A stretch of DNA of 32,654 nucleotides from DATBFX01 sp036558305. GTDB taxonomy: Bacteria; Chloroflexota; Chloroflexia; Thermomicrobiales; UBA6265. A model generated the notes under the pieces. It had not been told where the DNA came from. It saw only the letters and a program-made list of their open reading frames with translations, and made no database searches. The position numbers were made by a program, and so were the translations under genes. The DNA is taken from assembly GCA_036558305.1 (NCBI GenBank), contig DATBFX010000164.1, forward strand, positions 1 through 32,654. Reading direction: 5' to 3'. Positions 6,789 to 15,500 of this stretch are shown here, one piece after another. How positions within the stretch are numbered: position 1 is the first letter of the stretch; each line of letters begins with the position of its first letter.

Positions 6789-6846
6789 ATCTGATCGATT
6801 GAGCGAGCGGTATCGCCCCCGCAGAGACGCATCGCCTCCTTGAGCG

Positions 6847-6879
6847 ATCGTTGCTCTTTTCGAACGATGTTGTTATAGT
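6847..6879 (+). promoter_or_regulatory. Promoter of the XRE-clpP unit with operator-like repeat
   Basis: TTGCTC (6851-6856), 17 bases, TATAGT (6874-6879). The inverted repeat ATCGTT (6847-6852) and AACGAT (6863-6868) overlaps the -35 box, a sensible site for the XRE regulator encoded 44 bases downstream. Confidence 0.55.
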
Positions 6880-6922
6880 GAAACGAACGGGGTCGGCCCG
6901 TGCGAGGGTGGAGGACGCGGTC

Positions 6923-7300
6923 ATGCCCAAAGCCTCGGTCGACATCGCGGCCTTTTATGCCGCGCTGGATCGGAAGCGACAGGCAGAGGGGCTGAGCTGG
7001 CGGGCGCTCGGTCGGGCACTGGACGTTCCCGCTTCGACGTTCACCCGGTTGGCGCGGGGCGGCGGACCGGACGTCGATGCCTTTGCCGTGTTGTTGCACT
7101 GGCTCGGGATGCCGGTCGCGGCGTTTCTCGTGCCGCCGCCCGCCGACGCGCCGGCCGAGGAACCGCCGATCGCCCCGGTCGACGCGATCGGGTTTCAACT
7201 GCGCTCGGACCGCCGCCTCTCGCCGGAGGCTGCCGGCGCGATCGAGCAGGTGGTGCGCGTCGCCTACCAGGCGCTCCGCACCGACCCCCGCAAGCCGTGA
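6923..7300 (+). CDS. XRE-family helix-turn-helix regulator
   Basis: The 125-residue protein has a lambda-Cro-type HTH over about residues 8-68 (LSWRALGRALDVPASTFTRLARG contains helices 2 and 3). A Pro/Ala-rich linker and a short helical C-terminus (LSPEAAGAIEQVVRVAYQAL) follow. The start ATG 6923 has GGAGGA at good spacing. It lies 25 bases ahead of clpP on the same strand behind a clear promoter, so both are probably one transcript. It may autoregulate through the inverted repeat at 6847-6868, and ClpP may control its stability; both points are inference. No effector domain is seen. Confidence 0.8.
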   Translation: MPKASVDIAAFYAALDRKRQAEGLSWRALGRALDVPASTFTRLARGGGPDVDAFAVLLHWLGMPVAAFLVPPPADAPAEEPPIAPVDAIGFQLRSDRRLSPEAAGAIEQVVRVAYQALRTDPRKP

Positions 7301-7325
7301 CCGCACGCTGAGAGAAAGGTCGACG

Positions 7326-7961
7326 ATGGAACTGCCCAAGATCCGGAATCTGGTGCCGATGGTGGTCGAGAGTACCAACCGGGGCGAGCGCGCCTTCGAC
7401 ATCTACTCCCGCCTGCTCAAGGACCGGATCATCTTTCTCGGAACCCCGGTCAACGACGAGATTGCCAATCTGATCGTCGCCCAGCTCATCTGCCTCGACT
7501 ACGAGGACGCGACGCAGGACGTCAGTCTCTACATCAACTCGCCGGGTGGCGACGTCGTCGCGGGGCTCGCCATCTACGACACGATGCAGATGATCAGACC
7601 CGCCGTCGCGACCTGTTGCGTCGGCATGGCGGCGAGTATGGGCGCGTTGCTGCTCTCCGGCGGCGCAGCCGGCAAGCGCACCGCCCTCCCGAACGCCCGG
7701 ATCATGATCCACCAGGGTTCGGCCGGTTTCGGCGGTGCCGTGCCGGACGTTGAGGTCGCCGCCCGCGAGGTCATCGATCTCAGCCACCGGTGCATCGGCA
7801 TCCTGGCCCATCACACCGGACAGCCGCTCGACAAGGTGCGGGCCGACACTCAACGCGACTATTACATGTCCGCCGCCGAGGCCAGAGCCTACGGCGTCAT
7901 CGACGACATCCTGGAACCGGATCGAATGCCGCGTCTGTCCACGAACGGCCGGGTGCATTGA
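7326..7961 (+). CDS. clpP: ATP-dependent Clp protease proteolytic subunit
   Basis: The 211-residue protein matches ClpP throughout (RIIFLGTPVNDEIANLIVAQ, YINSPGGDVVAGLAIYDTM). The triad is intact: Ser104 in GMAASMGA, His129 in IMIHQGS and Asp178 in RDYYMSA, with the spacing of the E. coli enzyme. It forms a double heptameric chamber that degrades unfolded or tagged proteins delivered by ClpX, ClpA or ClpC; none of these ATPases is in the window. Unusual is TCCVGMAASMGA where most have TVCVGQAASMGA. Coupling to an XRE gene rather than to tig or clpX suggests an extra paralogue, not the housekeeping copy. GAGAAAGG serves as RBS. Confidence 0.92.
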   Translation: MELPKIRNLVPMVVESTNRGERAFDIYSRLLKDRIIFLGTPVNDEIANLIVAQLICLDYEDATQDVSLYINSPGGDVVAGLAIYDTMQMIRPAVATCCVGMAASMGALLLSGGAAGKRTALPNARIMIHQGSAGFGGAVPDVEVAAREVIDLSHRCIGILAHHTGQPLDKVRADTQRDYYMSAAEARAYGVIDDILEPDRMPRLSTNGRVH

Positions 7962-7980
7962 CCGGGTCTGCCGGGCGCTC

Positions 7981-8889
7981 ATGACGGACTCGCAGCAAGA
8001 CGATGCATTCCGCCGGCTGGTCCAGCGCATCGATCCTCGGGCCCGATTGCTCCGAACCCGGCGCCTCACCGGCGGTGTCTCGGCCGAGATCACGGTCCTC
8101 GAAGTCGCGCGGTCCGATGGGGAAACGACGAAGCTGCTCGTGCGCCGGCACGGGGACAGCGACCGCGCGCACAACCCGCACATCGCCATGGACGAATTCA
8201 GACTGTTGGAGATTGCCCAGGCCCACGCTCTGGCCGCGCCGGAGCCGTATTATGTCGACGAATCGTGCGACCTCTTTCCGACCCCCGTCCTCGTCGTCGA
8301 GTACATCGAGGGCGAGGCAGACTTCGCGCCGACCGATCTCGCCGGTTACCTGTCGCGGGTGGTCGCCGAGTTGGTCAAAATCCACGAGGTGAAAGAGACG
8401 CCGGACCTGTCGTTCCTGCCGAGACAGGACAAGGGGTTCGGAGCACGCCCCGCCGACCTCGACACGTCCCTGAGCGAAGACCGCATCCGCGCCGCGCTGG
8501 AATCCGCCTCGCCCCTCAGCCAGGTCAACGAATCCGGTCTTCTCCACGGCGACTACTGGCCAGGGAACATCCTGTGGCGCAACGGCAAACTCGCCGCCGT
8601 GATCGACTGGGAAGACGCGCGGATCGGCGATCCCCTCGCCGATCTCGCCAATTGCCGGCTCGAACTCCTCTGGTGGTTCGGGGCCGCCGCCATGGACGAT
8701 TTCACCGACCGTTACCGATCCCTGGCGCGCATCGACCTGACCAACCTGCCCTTTTGGGATCTCTGTGCCGCGTTGCGACCCTGCGGCAAGCTGTCCAACT
8801 GGGGCCTCGACGAAGCGACCGAGCGGCGGATGAGAGCGCTGCACAGCCTGTTCGTGAGTCGGGCCCGCGAACTTCTGAAGCTCCAATAG
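7981..8889 (+). CDS. Aminoglycoside phosphotransferase-fold kinase
   Basis: The 302-residue protein has the APH/choline-kinase architecture. An N-lobe carries a glycine turn (RRLTGGVSAEI) and a VEYIEGE hinge. The catalytic loop is HGDYWPGNILW (His189, Asp191) and the metal-binding motif is VIDWEDARIGDPLADLA (Asp209). All residues for phosphotransfer are present. The substrate is not evident; family members phosphorylate aminoglycosides, choline, homoserine, fructosamines and others, so a resistance role must not be assumed. ATG 7981 lies 20 bases after the clpP stop; the RBS is weak, suggesting read-through translation from clpP. A hairpin before the convergent FAD oxidoreductase probably ends the transcript. 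Confidence 0.85.
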   Translation: MTDSQQDDAFRRLVQRIDPRARLLRTRRLTGGVSAEITVLEVARSDGETTKLLVRRHGDSDRAHNPHIAMDEFRLLEIAQAHALAAPEPYYVDESCDLFPTPVLVVEYIEGEADFAPTDLAGYLSRVVAELVKIHEVKETPDLSFLPRQDKGFGARPADLDTSLSEDRIRAALESASPLSQVNESGLLHGDYWPGNILWRNGKLAAVIDWEDARIGDPLADLANCRLELLWWFGAAAMDDFTDRYRSLARIDLTNLPFWDLCAALRPCGKLSNWGLDEATERRMRALHSLFVSRARELLKLQ

Positions 8890-8930
8890 TCGTCGTCGCG
8901 ACGGGGAGGGCGTCTCCGGCGGATACCCTT

Positions 8931-8952
8931 CCCGCCGCATGCGATCGGCGGG
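8931..8952. terminator. Possible bidirectional terminator between convergent genes
   Basis: Stem CCCGCCG (8931-8937) / CGGCGGG (8946-8952) with an 8-base loop fills the gap between two converging stop codons. There is no clear T-run on either side. Confidence 0.4.
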
Positions 8953-10164
8953 CTATGCCGCGGCGGCCTGCGCACCGCCGATGATCCGGCCGAGGTTCTC
9001 CGGTGCGAAGAACTCGGGGATCGGCACGGTGCCGACGACGGTGCCGAGAAAGCGATCGATCTGCTCCTGGTTGCCGCGGAGGGCGGTGAGGAGGTGCTGC
9101 ATCTCGGGGTCGGGCGGTTGGAGCGCGGCAAACTGGCTGGTCAACTCGTAGAGCGGCCTCACCGTCTCGTTGCGCCGTCGCTCGTAGTCGGCCAGCGCCT
9201 CCGCCAGCGGGCGGCGCCCCGCGAAGCCGTCGTCGATCGCTTCAGACAGCAACTCGGCGTCGCGGAAGGCATCCGTGATCCCCTGGGCCGTGATCGGGTC
9301 CTTGTGGTAGCCGGCGTCGCCGACCAGCGCCCAACCGGGACCGTACGGTGTGCGGAAGAAGTTGGGAAGATCGCCCGTGCCGCGGAAGCGCTCGGTGCGG
9401 GTACCGGCGCGTACCCGCTCGGCGAGGTCGGGGACGAGGGCGAGGGCCTTGAGGAAGTGGCCCTCGACGTCGGTCCGAACCTCGCGGAAGGCGGCGATCG
9501 GCCAGTAGACGATGATGAGGGACTGCCTATCGTTGGTCGGACCCGCGAGGACCATCCGCTCGGGCCGGACGTAGAGTTCGGCGCCCGCCAACGGGAGGTC
9601 GCTCCAGTAGGCGTAGTAGGCGCAGGTGAAGGTGGGGCGGACGTCGTAGGCGGGGGCCTGGACGTGGCGGGCGACGAGCGAGTGCAGCCCGTCGGCGCCG
9701 ACGACGATGCGCGCCTCCTCGGTCACCGTCGCGCCCCCGGCGGCGTGACCGCAGACGCCGGTGACGCGCTCACCATCCATGACGAGGTCATCGACCGTGA
9801 ATCGCTCCCGCACCTCGGCCCCGGCCGCCGCGGCGGCGTCGACCAGCAGCTTGTCGAGGACCGTGCGCCGTGGGCCGTAGCCGTCCGCGACGCCGTCCGC
9901 GGGCGGCGGGGTGCCCTGGAGCGCGAAGGGGCCAAAATCCAACCGCTGCCGCCGGACGGGCGGGCAGTTGGAGGCGACGACCCGATCGAGCAGCCCCCAC
10001 CGTTTGAGGCGGGCGACGCCGGGTTGGTGGATGTAATGGACCGAGAGGGTGTCGCTGGGGAAGCGGGCCTTGTCCAGCAACAGCACCCGGTAGCCCTTAC
10101 GGGCGAGCAGCATCGCCGTCGGCGAGCCGGCGCACCGGGCGCCGACCACGATCGCGTCGTACAT
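8953..10164 (-). CDS. FAD-dependent oxidoreductase (geranylgeranyl reductase/PHBH-like monooxygenase family)
   Basis: From ATG 10164 (RBS AAGGAG) the protein has 403 residues. The N-terminus MYDAIVVGARCAGSPTAMLL is the Rossmann dinucleotide fold that binds the ADP part of FAD, ending in the acidic LLLDK. RIVVGADGLHSLVAR (DG motif) and WALVGDAGYHKDPITAQGI (GD motif, near residue 280) complete the class A flavoprotein signature. It should reduce or hydroxylate a small, probably hydrophobic substrate with NAD(P)H; which one is not shown. It is the last gene of a leftward group, 20 bases after the PPOX-fold gene, whose product could share flavin or F420 chemistry. Confidence 0.85.
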   Translation of the reverse strand: MYDAIVVGARCAGSPTAMLLARKGYRVLLLDKARFPSDTLSVHYIHQPGVARLKRWGLLDRVVASNCPPVRRQRLDFGPFALQGTPPPADGVADGYGPRRTVLDKLLVDAAAAAGAEVRERFTVDDLVMDGERVTGVCGHAAGGATVTEEARIVVGADGLHSLVARHVQAPAYDVRPTFTCAYYAYWSDLPLAGAELYVRPERMVLAGPTNDRQSLIIVYWPIAAFREVRTDVEGHFLKALALVPDLAERVRAGTRTERFRGTGDLPNFFRTPYGPGWALVGDAGYHKDPITAQGITDAFRDAELLSEAIDDGFAGRRPLAEALADYERRRNETVRPLYELTSQFAALQPPDPEMQHLLTALRGNQEQIDRFLGTVVGTVPIPEFFAPENLGRIIGGAQAAAA

Positions 10165-10184
10165 CGCGGGCTCCTTTTTGCGGC

Positions 10185-10673
10185 TCACGCTGTCGTCGCT
10201 GCCATCCGCCGCACCATCCCACCCGGCAAGCGCGTCTCGAAGTCGAGGACGTCGACCCAGGTCGGACGGACCGCGATCCGGACGGTCTGCGCAGAAAGCC
10301 GAGCCGCCTGGTCCACCCAAGCCTGTCCCGCCTCGGGCCCCATGTACCGTTTGGCGGCCGCCGCCATCTCGGCCGAAACGCCGTCGACGACCGCGACCGC
10401 CGCCGTTCCCCGGATCTGGAGGACTTGGAACGGCGGCTCGGCCGTGTCGATCGTCAGGGCCACCTGGGGGTGCGCCCGGATCGCCGCCGCCTTCGGATCG
10501 TCGGGCCAACAACTGACGACGACCTCCTCGCCGGTCCAGTGGAACTGCATCGGCACGACCCGCGGTGTGCCGTCCAGCGCGATGTAGGCCAGTCGGGCCG
10601 GAATCGTCGCCTGCAACAGTTGCCGGGCGACGGGATGATCGAGCAGCGCCAGATCGCCGCGCTTCGTCTCCAT
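10185..10673 (-). CDS. Pyridoxamine 5'-phosphate oxidase-fold protein (FMN/F420-dependent family)
   Basis: The 162-residue protein has the split-barrel flavin-binding fold. RLAYIALDGTPRVVPMQFHW is the first beta hairpin, then VVVSCWPDDPKAAAIRAHPQ and VALTIDTAEPPFQVLQIRGTA, in the order of PPOX-class proteins. Such proteins bind FMN, F420 or haem and act as reductases on varied substrates. ATG 10673 follows AGAGGAG. It lies in a leftward gene group between two FAD enzymes, 56 bases from the FAD-linked oxidase stop, with a heptamer hairpin in the gap. Substrate unknown. Confidence 0.8.
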   Translation of the reverse strand: METKRGDLALLDHPVARQLLQATIPARLAYIALDGTPRVVPMQFHWTGEEVVVSCWPDDPKAAAIRAHPQVALTIDTAEPPFQVLQIRGTAAVAVVDGVSAEMAAAAKRYMGPEAGQAWVDQAARLSAQTVRIAVRPTWVDVLDFETRLPGGMVRRMAATTA

Positions 10674-10696
10674 CGGATGCTCCTCTCTGTGAGTAT

Positions 10697-10757
10697 CGAG
10701 CTTCGCGCTTCGCGCTTCGAGTAAACGGCCTACTCAAAGCGCGAAGCTCGAAGCTCG
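10697..10757. repeat. Heptamer hairpin (TCGAGCT type) at the end of the FAD-linked oxidase gene
   Basis: Two 27-base arms (10697-10723 and 10731-10757) pair with two mismatches around a 7-base loop. The left arm consists of units TCGAGCT, TCGCGCT, TCGCGCT, TCGAGTA. The right arm codes for the last nine residues of the FAD-linked oxidase, and its stop codon straddles the edge of the loop. The unit is close to that of the element at 23656-23755. Confidence 0.85.
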
Positions 10758-12184
10758 GCACTTCCTGCTGGTGGGATGTTCGCGTTCAGACGAAAGACGT
10801 TCGTCGGGTCGTAGCGGTCTTTGAGGGCGGTCAGGCGCGTGAGCCGGTCGCCGTAGGCCGCCTCGACGCCCTGCACTCCTTCGTCGGAGAGGAAGTTGGC
10901 GTAGACGCCGACACTGTCCGGCCGCAACGCTTCCCAACCCGCGCGGACCCAGGTTTTGTGGCGCTCACCGTCTGGGTCGGACGGTTGCCAGGCCGCGGCG
11001 ATGTTGATGTCGAACCCGATCTCGCGTTCGCCGACCGCGGTCGCGGCGGGATCGACGCGGCTGACGGCGCCGCCCATGGCCCAGCCGCCGATCTGCGAGA
11101 ACGGCGAGGTGATGCCTTCGACCTGCCCGACGATCGTGTCGATGGCGTCGTCGGAGAGCGTCGTCAGCCGGTGCGACTTCCAGTAGTAGTGCCTGCCGTG
11201 GGGGGCGCCGCCGTCGAGCATCGACTGGATGGCGACGTACGGGACCGGTCGGATCAACTCGGCGATCGGGTTGCCGAGGGCGCGGAACGGCGCGATCGCC
11301 TGCTGCCCCGCGGCCGGTTCGCCTGCCCAGACGAGGACGAGCCCGATGACCGGTTTGCCGATCCGATCCGCCGGCAGGAACGGTAGCGGCGGGGCGAGCA
11401 TCAGGGCGATCGTGATCCCCAACTCGTCGGGTGCATCGGCGGCGAGGTCGCGGACGAAGCGCAGCACCTCCGGCGCGTCGGCGAGGTTCCAGAAGATCGG
11501 TCCCCCGAGCACGATCGGTCCCACCGGGTGGAGCCGGTATTCGAGCGCGGTCGCGATCCCGAAGTTGCCGCCGCCGCCGCGCAACCCCCAGAACAGTTCC
11601 GGCTCGGTCTCGGCGTCGACGTGGAGCCGCTCGGCGTCGGCGGTCACCAGGTCGACGGAGAGCAGGTTGTCCACGGTCAGCCCGTGTTTGCGCATCAGGT
11701 GACCGAGACCGCCGCCGAGGGTCAGACCGCCGATCCCGGTGTGGCTGATGATCCCGCCCGTCGTGGCGAGCGCGACCTGCTGGGTGGCGCGGTCGAACTC
11801 GCTCCAAAGGAGACCGCCGGCCGCGCGCGCGGTCCGTGCCGCCGGATCGACCCGGATCGCCTTCATCAGCGAGAGGTCGATCATGACGCCGCCGTCGCAG
11901 ACGGCGTGACCGGCGACGGCGTGGCCGCCGCCGCGGACGGAAATCGGCAGATCGCATTCGCGCGCGAAGCGGACGGCCTCGACCACGTCGTCGGCCCCGG
12001 CGCAGCGGGCGATCAGGGCCGGGTGCCGGTCGATCGCGCCGTTCCAGATCCGGCGCGCCTCGTCGTAGCCTTCCTCGCTTGGTCGCAGCAGCGCGCCGCG
12101 AAATCGCCCGCGCAACCGGTCGATCGGCACCGCGGTGACCTCGGAGGTCGCCAGGAGAGTCATCGTCGCTCCTCCAACGGCCAT
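10730..12184 (-). CDS. FAD-linked oxidase, berberine-bridge/6-hydroxynicotine oxidase-like
   Basis: 484 residues. The PCMH-type FAD-binding domain includes ISVRGGGHAVAGHAV, whose His88 is the usual 8-alpha-histidyl FAD attachment site, and TGIGGLTLGGGLGHLMRKHG. The position that carries Cys in bicovalent members reads LTVDN, so only single covalent attachment is expected. The C-terminus has the berberine-bridge-type ending YDPTNVFRLNANI, after which members usually stop soon. Here it continues as PPAGSAELRASRFE, encoded by a heptamer hairpin. Two starts are possible, ATG 12184 (AAGGAG, used here) and ATG 12163 (GGAGGAG). It follows the small gene by 4 bases. It should oxidise an alcohol, amine or sugar with O2; substrate unknown. 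Confidence 0.88.
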   Translation of the reverse strand: MAVGGATMTLLATSEVTAVPIDRLRGRFRGALLRPSEEGYDEARRIWNGAIDRHPALIARCAGADDVVEAVRFARECDLPISVRGGGHAVAGHAVCDGGVMIDLSLMKAIRVDPAARTARAAGGLLWSEFDRATQQVALATTGGIISHTGIGGLTLGGGLGHLMRKHGLTVDNLLSVDLVTADAERLHVDAETEPELFWGLRGGGGNFGIATALEYRLHPVGPIVLGGPIFWNLADAPEVLRFVRDLAADAPDELGITIALMLAPPLPFLPADRIGKPVIGLVLVWAGEPAAGQQAIAPFRALGNPIAELIRPVPYVAIQSMLDGGAPHGRHYYWKSHRLTTLSDDAIDTIVGQVEGITSPFSQIGGWAMGGAVSRVDPAATAVGEREIGFDINIAAAWQPSDPDGERHKTWVRAGWEALRPDSVGVYANFLSDEGVQGVEAAYGDRLTRLTALKDRYDPTNVFRLNANIPPAGSAELRASRFE

Positions 12185-12188
12185 CCCG

Positions 12189-12425
12189 TTACTCCTTCCG
12201 TGCTTCCTTGCGGACGTCTTCTTCCATCCGCGCGACCATGAACGCGATCAAATCCGACCATTCTCGGAAACCGCGAAAGGCGCCGCCGAGCACGTCTCGC
12301 GCACTCCCGCGGTACTCGTGCCCGCCGGCCACTTCCTCCGTCCAGAGCCGGACGGCAAAGAGGCGAGAGCGCGTGGAGCCTGCTCGCTCCGGGTCGTTCG
12401 TGGCCGCGCCGTCGTCGATCGCCAT
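12189..12425 (-). CDS. Small conserved-looking protein (78 aa), unknown function
   Basis: The 78-residue frame MAIDDGAATNDPE to RMEEDVRKEARKE contains a segment (LFAVRLWTEEVAGGHEYRGS, then FREWSDLIAFMVARM). This resembles the small R-L-W...Y-R-G-x-x-x-D-V...F...W-x-x-L-x-x-F proteins often found beside regulators in Chloroflexota; that resemblance is recalled, not searched. The RBS is weak (GAGGGCGG abutting the ATG). Its stop TAA lies within the RBS of the FAD-linked oxidase, suggesting translational coupling. It lies between the large regulator and the flavoprotein genes on the same strand. No catalytic motif seen. Confidence 0.6.
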   Translation of the reverse strand: MAIDDGAATNDPERAGSTRSRLFAVRLWTEEVAGGHEYRGSARDVLGGAFRGFREWSDLIAFMVARMEEDVRKEARKE

Positions 12426-12484
12426 CCGCCCTCACCGATTCGCGCTCCGGCGAGTCGATTTCCGGGTACATGATCGGGCAGACG

Positions 12485-12518
12485 GCGTTCCGGGAGCGTT
12501 CCGCGGAGCGTTCCGGGA
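12485..12518. repeat. Short tandem repeat, three units
   Basis: Three consecutive copies of GCGTTCCG(C)GGA, of 11, 12 and 11 bases, in the gap between the regulator stop and the small gene. Partial self-complementarity (GGAGCGTTCC region) could give a weak hairpin. Confidence 0.6.
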
Positions 12519-12544
12519 GGGAATCTGCGCGGTCGATTGCCGTT

Positions 12545-15500
12545 TCAGCGACGATCGAGGAGGTCGGCGACCTCGCGCAGGTCCGGGATGTCTGGCCGTT
12601 CGGGCAGGACCGCGACGATCGCCGCCAGTCGATCGCGCGCCTGGCTGGCCGCCCGGCCGCCGCACTCCAGCCGGTAGCGGAGGAGAGCCGTTGCCGCCCG
12701 GAGTTCGAGCATCTTTGCTTCCTGAACGTGCGCAACCGCAAGCGCGCGTTCAAACTCGGCTTCGACCTCTTCGGCGGGGGCACCGAGCACCGCGAGGAAT
12801 TCGGCGCGCCGGCGGCGGGTCTCCGCTTCCCAGATGTGATGGGCGTCGCCCAATCCGAGTTCCCAGTCGGCCGTCGCCAGACCGGTTCGGGCATCCCCGG
12901 CCGCGGCGCAGGCCTCGAGGAGGACGCGCACCGTGTGGGTACGATGACCGGGCGCGTGATCCGCCTGCCGCGTATCGTCGAGGGCGCGCTGGAGGCGGGC
13001 GATGCCGGCTTCCTTCCGACCGTCGAGGACGTCGAGGTAGCCGGCAAACTCCTCGGCGGCGACCCGCGTCTGCCTCGTCCCATGTATCCCGTGCTCGGCC
13101 GTCAGCATCGCCGTGTAGGCGCGAACGCCGACCGAGTCGCGCATGTCGAGCGACAGGGTAGCCGCGAACACGAGCGCCGTCGCCCGGCTGAACGGATGCC
13201 GAATCTCGTCGGCCAGCGCGAGGGCTTCGTCGCGCGCCCGGGTGCCCGCCTGGGGACGGCCCAGGAACCAGAGCGTGTTGCCGAGGCGACTTTGGCAGAC
13301 CACCTTGGGATCGAGTCCGTAGCGGAGTACGTGGGCGCGGCGGTGCTCGGGGCGGTAGCGGTCCACAGCAATTTCGAAATGCCGTTGGGCAGTGGCGAAC
13401 TCGCCCTGCCAGAACGCGGCGATGCCAAGCATGTAGTTGCCCTCGACGAGGAGCATGTCGTCGGTGTCGCGCTCGCCACGTGCGTGCAGTTGGTCGGCAA
13501 AGGCGCGGGCACCCGTGAAATCGCGCCGGGCAAGGCTGGCAAAGGCGAGCGAACGGAGGAGCAGTGGCTCCGGCTCGACCCCGAGCGCACGGGCGAGATC
13601 GAGCGCGCGCCGGTGCATCGCGGCGACGCGCTCCGACCCGAATCCCTCGACCCACGCGAGAGGGGTCAGAAGCGCGGAGAGGATCGCCAGTTCGCGCGCC
13701 TGACGCTCGGGCGTTGCCGGCGGTGAGCGGAGGAGATCGAGCGCGCGGTCGAGGAGGCGGATCGCCTCGACGTTCGCGTACATCTGCTGGGCCACGTCGG
13801 CCGCGCGCTCGTACCAGGCGACGGCTTGGTCGAGTGCACCCGCCCGCTCGTGGTGCGCGGCGAGTTGCCCGCTGACCGGTCCCGGATCGCGGGCGTGGCG
13901 CCGCTCCAGTGCCCGCGCGACACGGGCGTGGGCAAACCGGCGGCGGGCCGGGCTGAGACCGAGGTAGGCGACCTCGCGGATCTTGTCGTGGCTGAAGTCG
14001 TAGGCGTCAGCCCCTTGCTCGCGAATGATGCGGCGTCGCCACAGCTCGTCCAACGCGCGAACCAGGATGTCGGGATCGGTCTCACCCGCGTCGGCGAGGA
14101 CGTCGGCCGAAAACTCGCGGCCGATCGTGGCGGCGAGGCCGACGAGGTCGCGCGCCGGCGCGGAGAGTTGGGCCAGGCGCGCGTCGATCGCGGCCTGCAC
14201 CTTCGGGCTCAGCCGTCCGCACTCGTCTCCTCCGCTCCGCCATCCGGCGCGCAGGGTCTCGACGACGAAGAGCGGGCTCCCCTCGGTTTCGCCGTAGAGA
14301 CGATCGACGTCTGGGCCGACGACAGGCCGGCCGGTGATTCGCTCGGCGAGCGCTGCCGTCTCGGCGCGGGTAAACCGGTCGAGCGGGATTTCGGTGCAGC
14401 GGTCGAAGGCGTGCAGCCCGGCGACGAGGTCGTTCAGCGGGTGGTCAAGGTCCAGTTCCTCTCGCCGTGCCGTCGCCACGACAAGCAGGCGGGCCTCCGG
14501 GTCGACCCGAAGCAGGTAGTGGAGGCATTGCAGGGTCTCGCGGTCACCCCAGTGGAGGTCGTCGGCGACGAGGAGGAGCGGTGCGGCCGGTGCGAGGATC
14601 GCCCGCGCAACGGCGTCGAAGAGCCGCTGCCGGTGGTCGCTCTCGGGCAGCGGCTGGGGCCGGGGGAGACCGGGAAGCTCGGCGAGGAGTTCGGGGAGGA
14701 GGCGGGCGAGTTCGGTCAGGAGCGCCCGGTCGAGCCGCCGGATGCGCGCCTTGACGTCGTCCGCCCGAAGCCAGGAGACGATCGGCGCGTAGGCGAGCGC
14801 GCCCTCCGCCGGGTACGACCTGGCTTCGGCGGTCGCGACCCCGCGGTGGACGCACCAGGCACGGAACTCTTCGACGAGCCGGGTCTTGCCGATCCCCGGT
14901 TCGCCGCTGACCAGGACGAACTGGGCGCGACCCCGCTCCGTCGCGCGCCAGAGGGCGACGAGGCGGGCCCACTCGGGCGTGCGGCCGACGAGCGGGGGAC
15001 CACCGAGGCGTTCGCCCTGGCGCTCCGCGACCGCCGGTTGTCCGGTCGCCGGGAGCAACGCCTCGTAGACCTCGCGCGTCGCCGCCGACGGGGCGACGCC
15101 GAGTTCCCGTTCCAGGGTGGCGGCGCAGACGTGGTAGACGTGGAGCGCCCGTGCCCGGTCGCCGCGCGCGTCGTGGAGGCGCATCAGGAGCCGATACGAC
15201 TCTTCGCGGAGCGGGTCGTGGCGGAGGAGATGTTCCGCGTAGCGGATCGCCTCGGCATGGTCGCCGCGGTCGCCGAGCGAGGCCATCAGCCGCGCCAGGG
15301 CGTCGAGATAGCGCGCGCGGAGCCGCTCGCGCTCGCCGAGGAGCCATTCGTCGTAGCAGCCGTCGAGGAGATCGCCGGCGTAGAGGTCGACGGCTTCCCG
15401 CAACGCGGTGAGGGCGCCGTCGCCCGTTTCCCGCTCCGCCCGCGCGATCGCGTCGGTGAAGGCGGCAACGTCCAACCAGGTTGGGGTGTCCGCCCGCCAC

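Noticed and set aside
7981..8889. Antibiotic resistance gene
   Set aside because: Only the general APH fold is supported; no substrate-specific features or mobile context indicate aminoglycoside resistance.
8953..10761. A 602-residue fusion reading of the FAD oxidoreductase
   Set aside because: The extra N-terminal part is the shadow of the PPOX-fold gene. The Rossmann motif begins immediately after ATG 10164, which has its own RBS.
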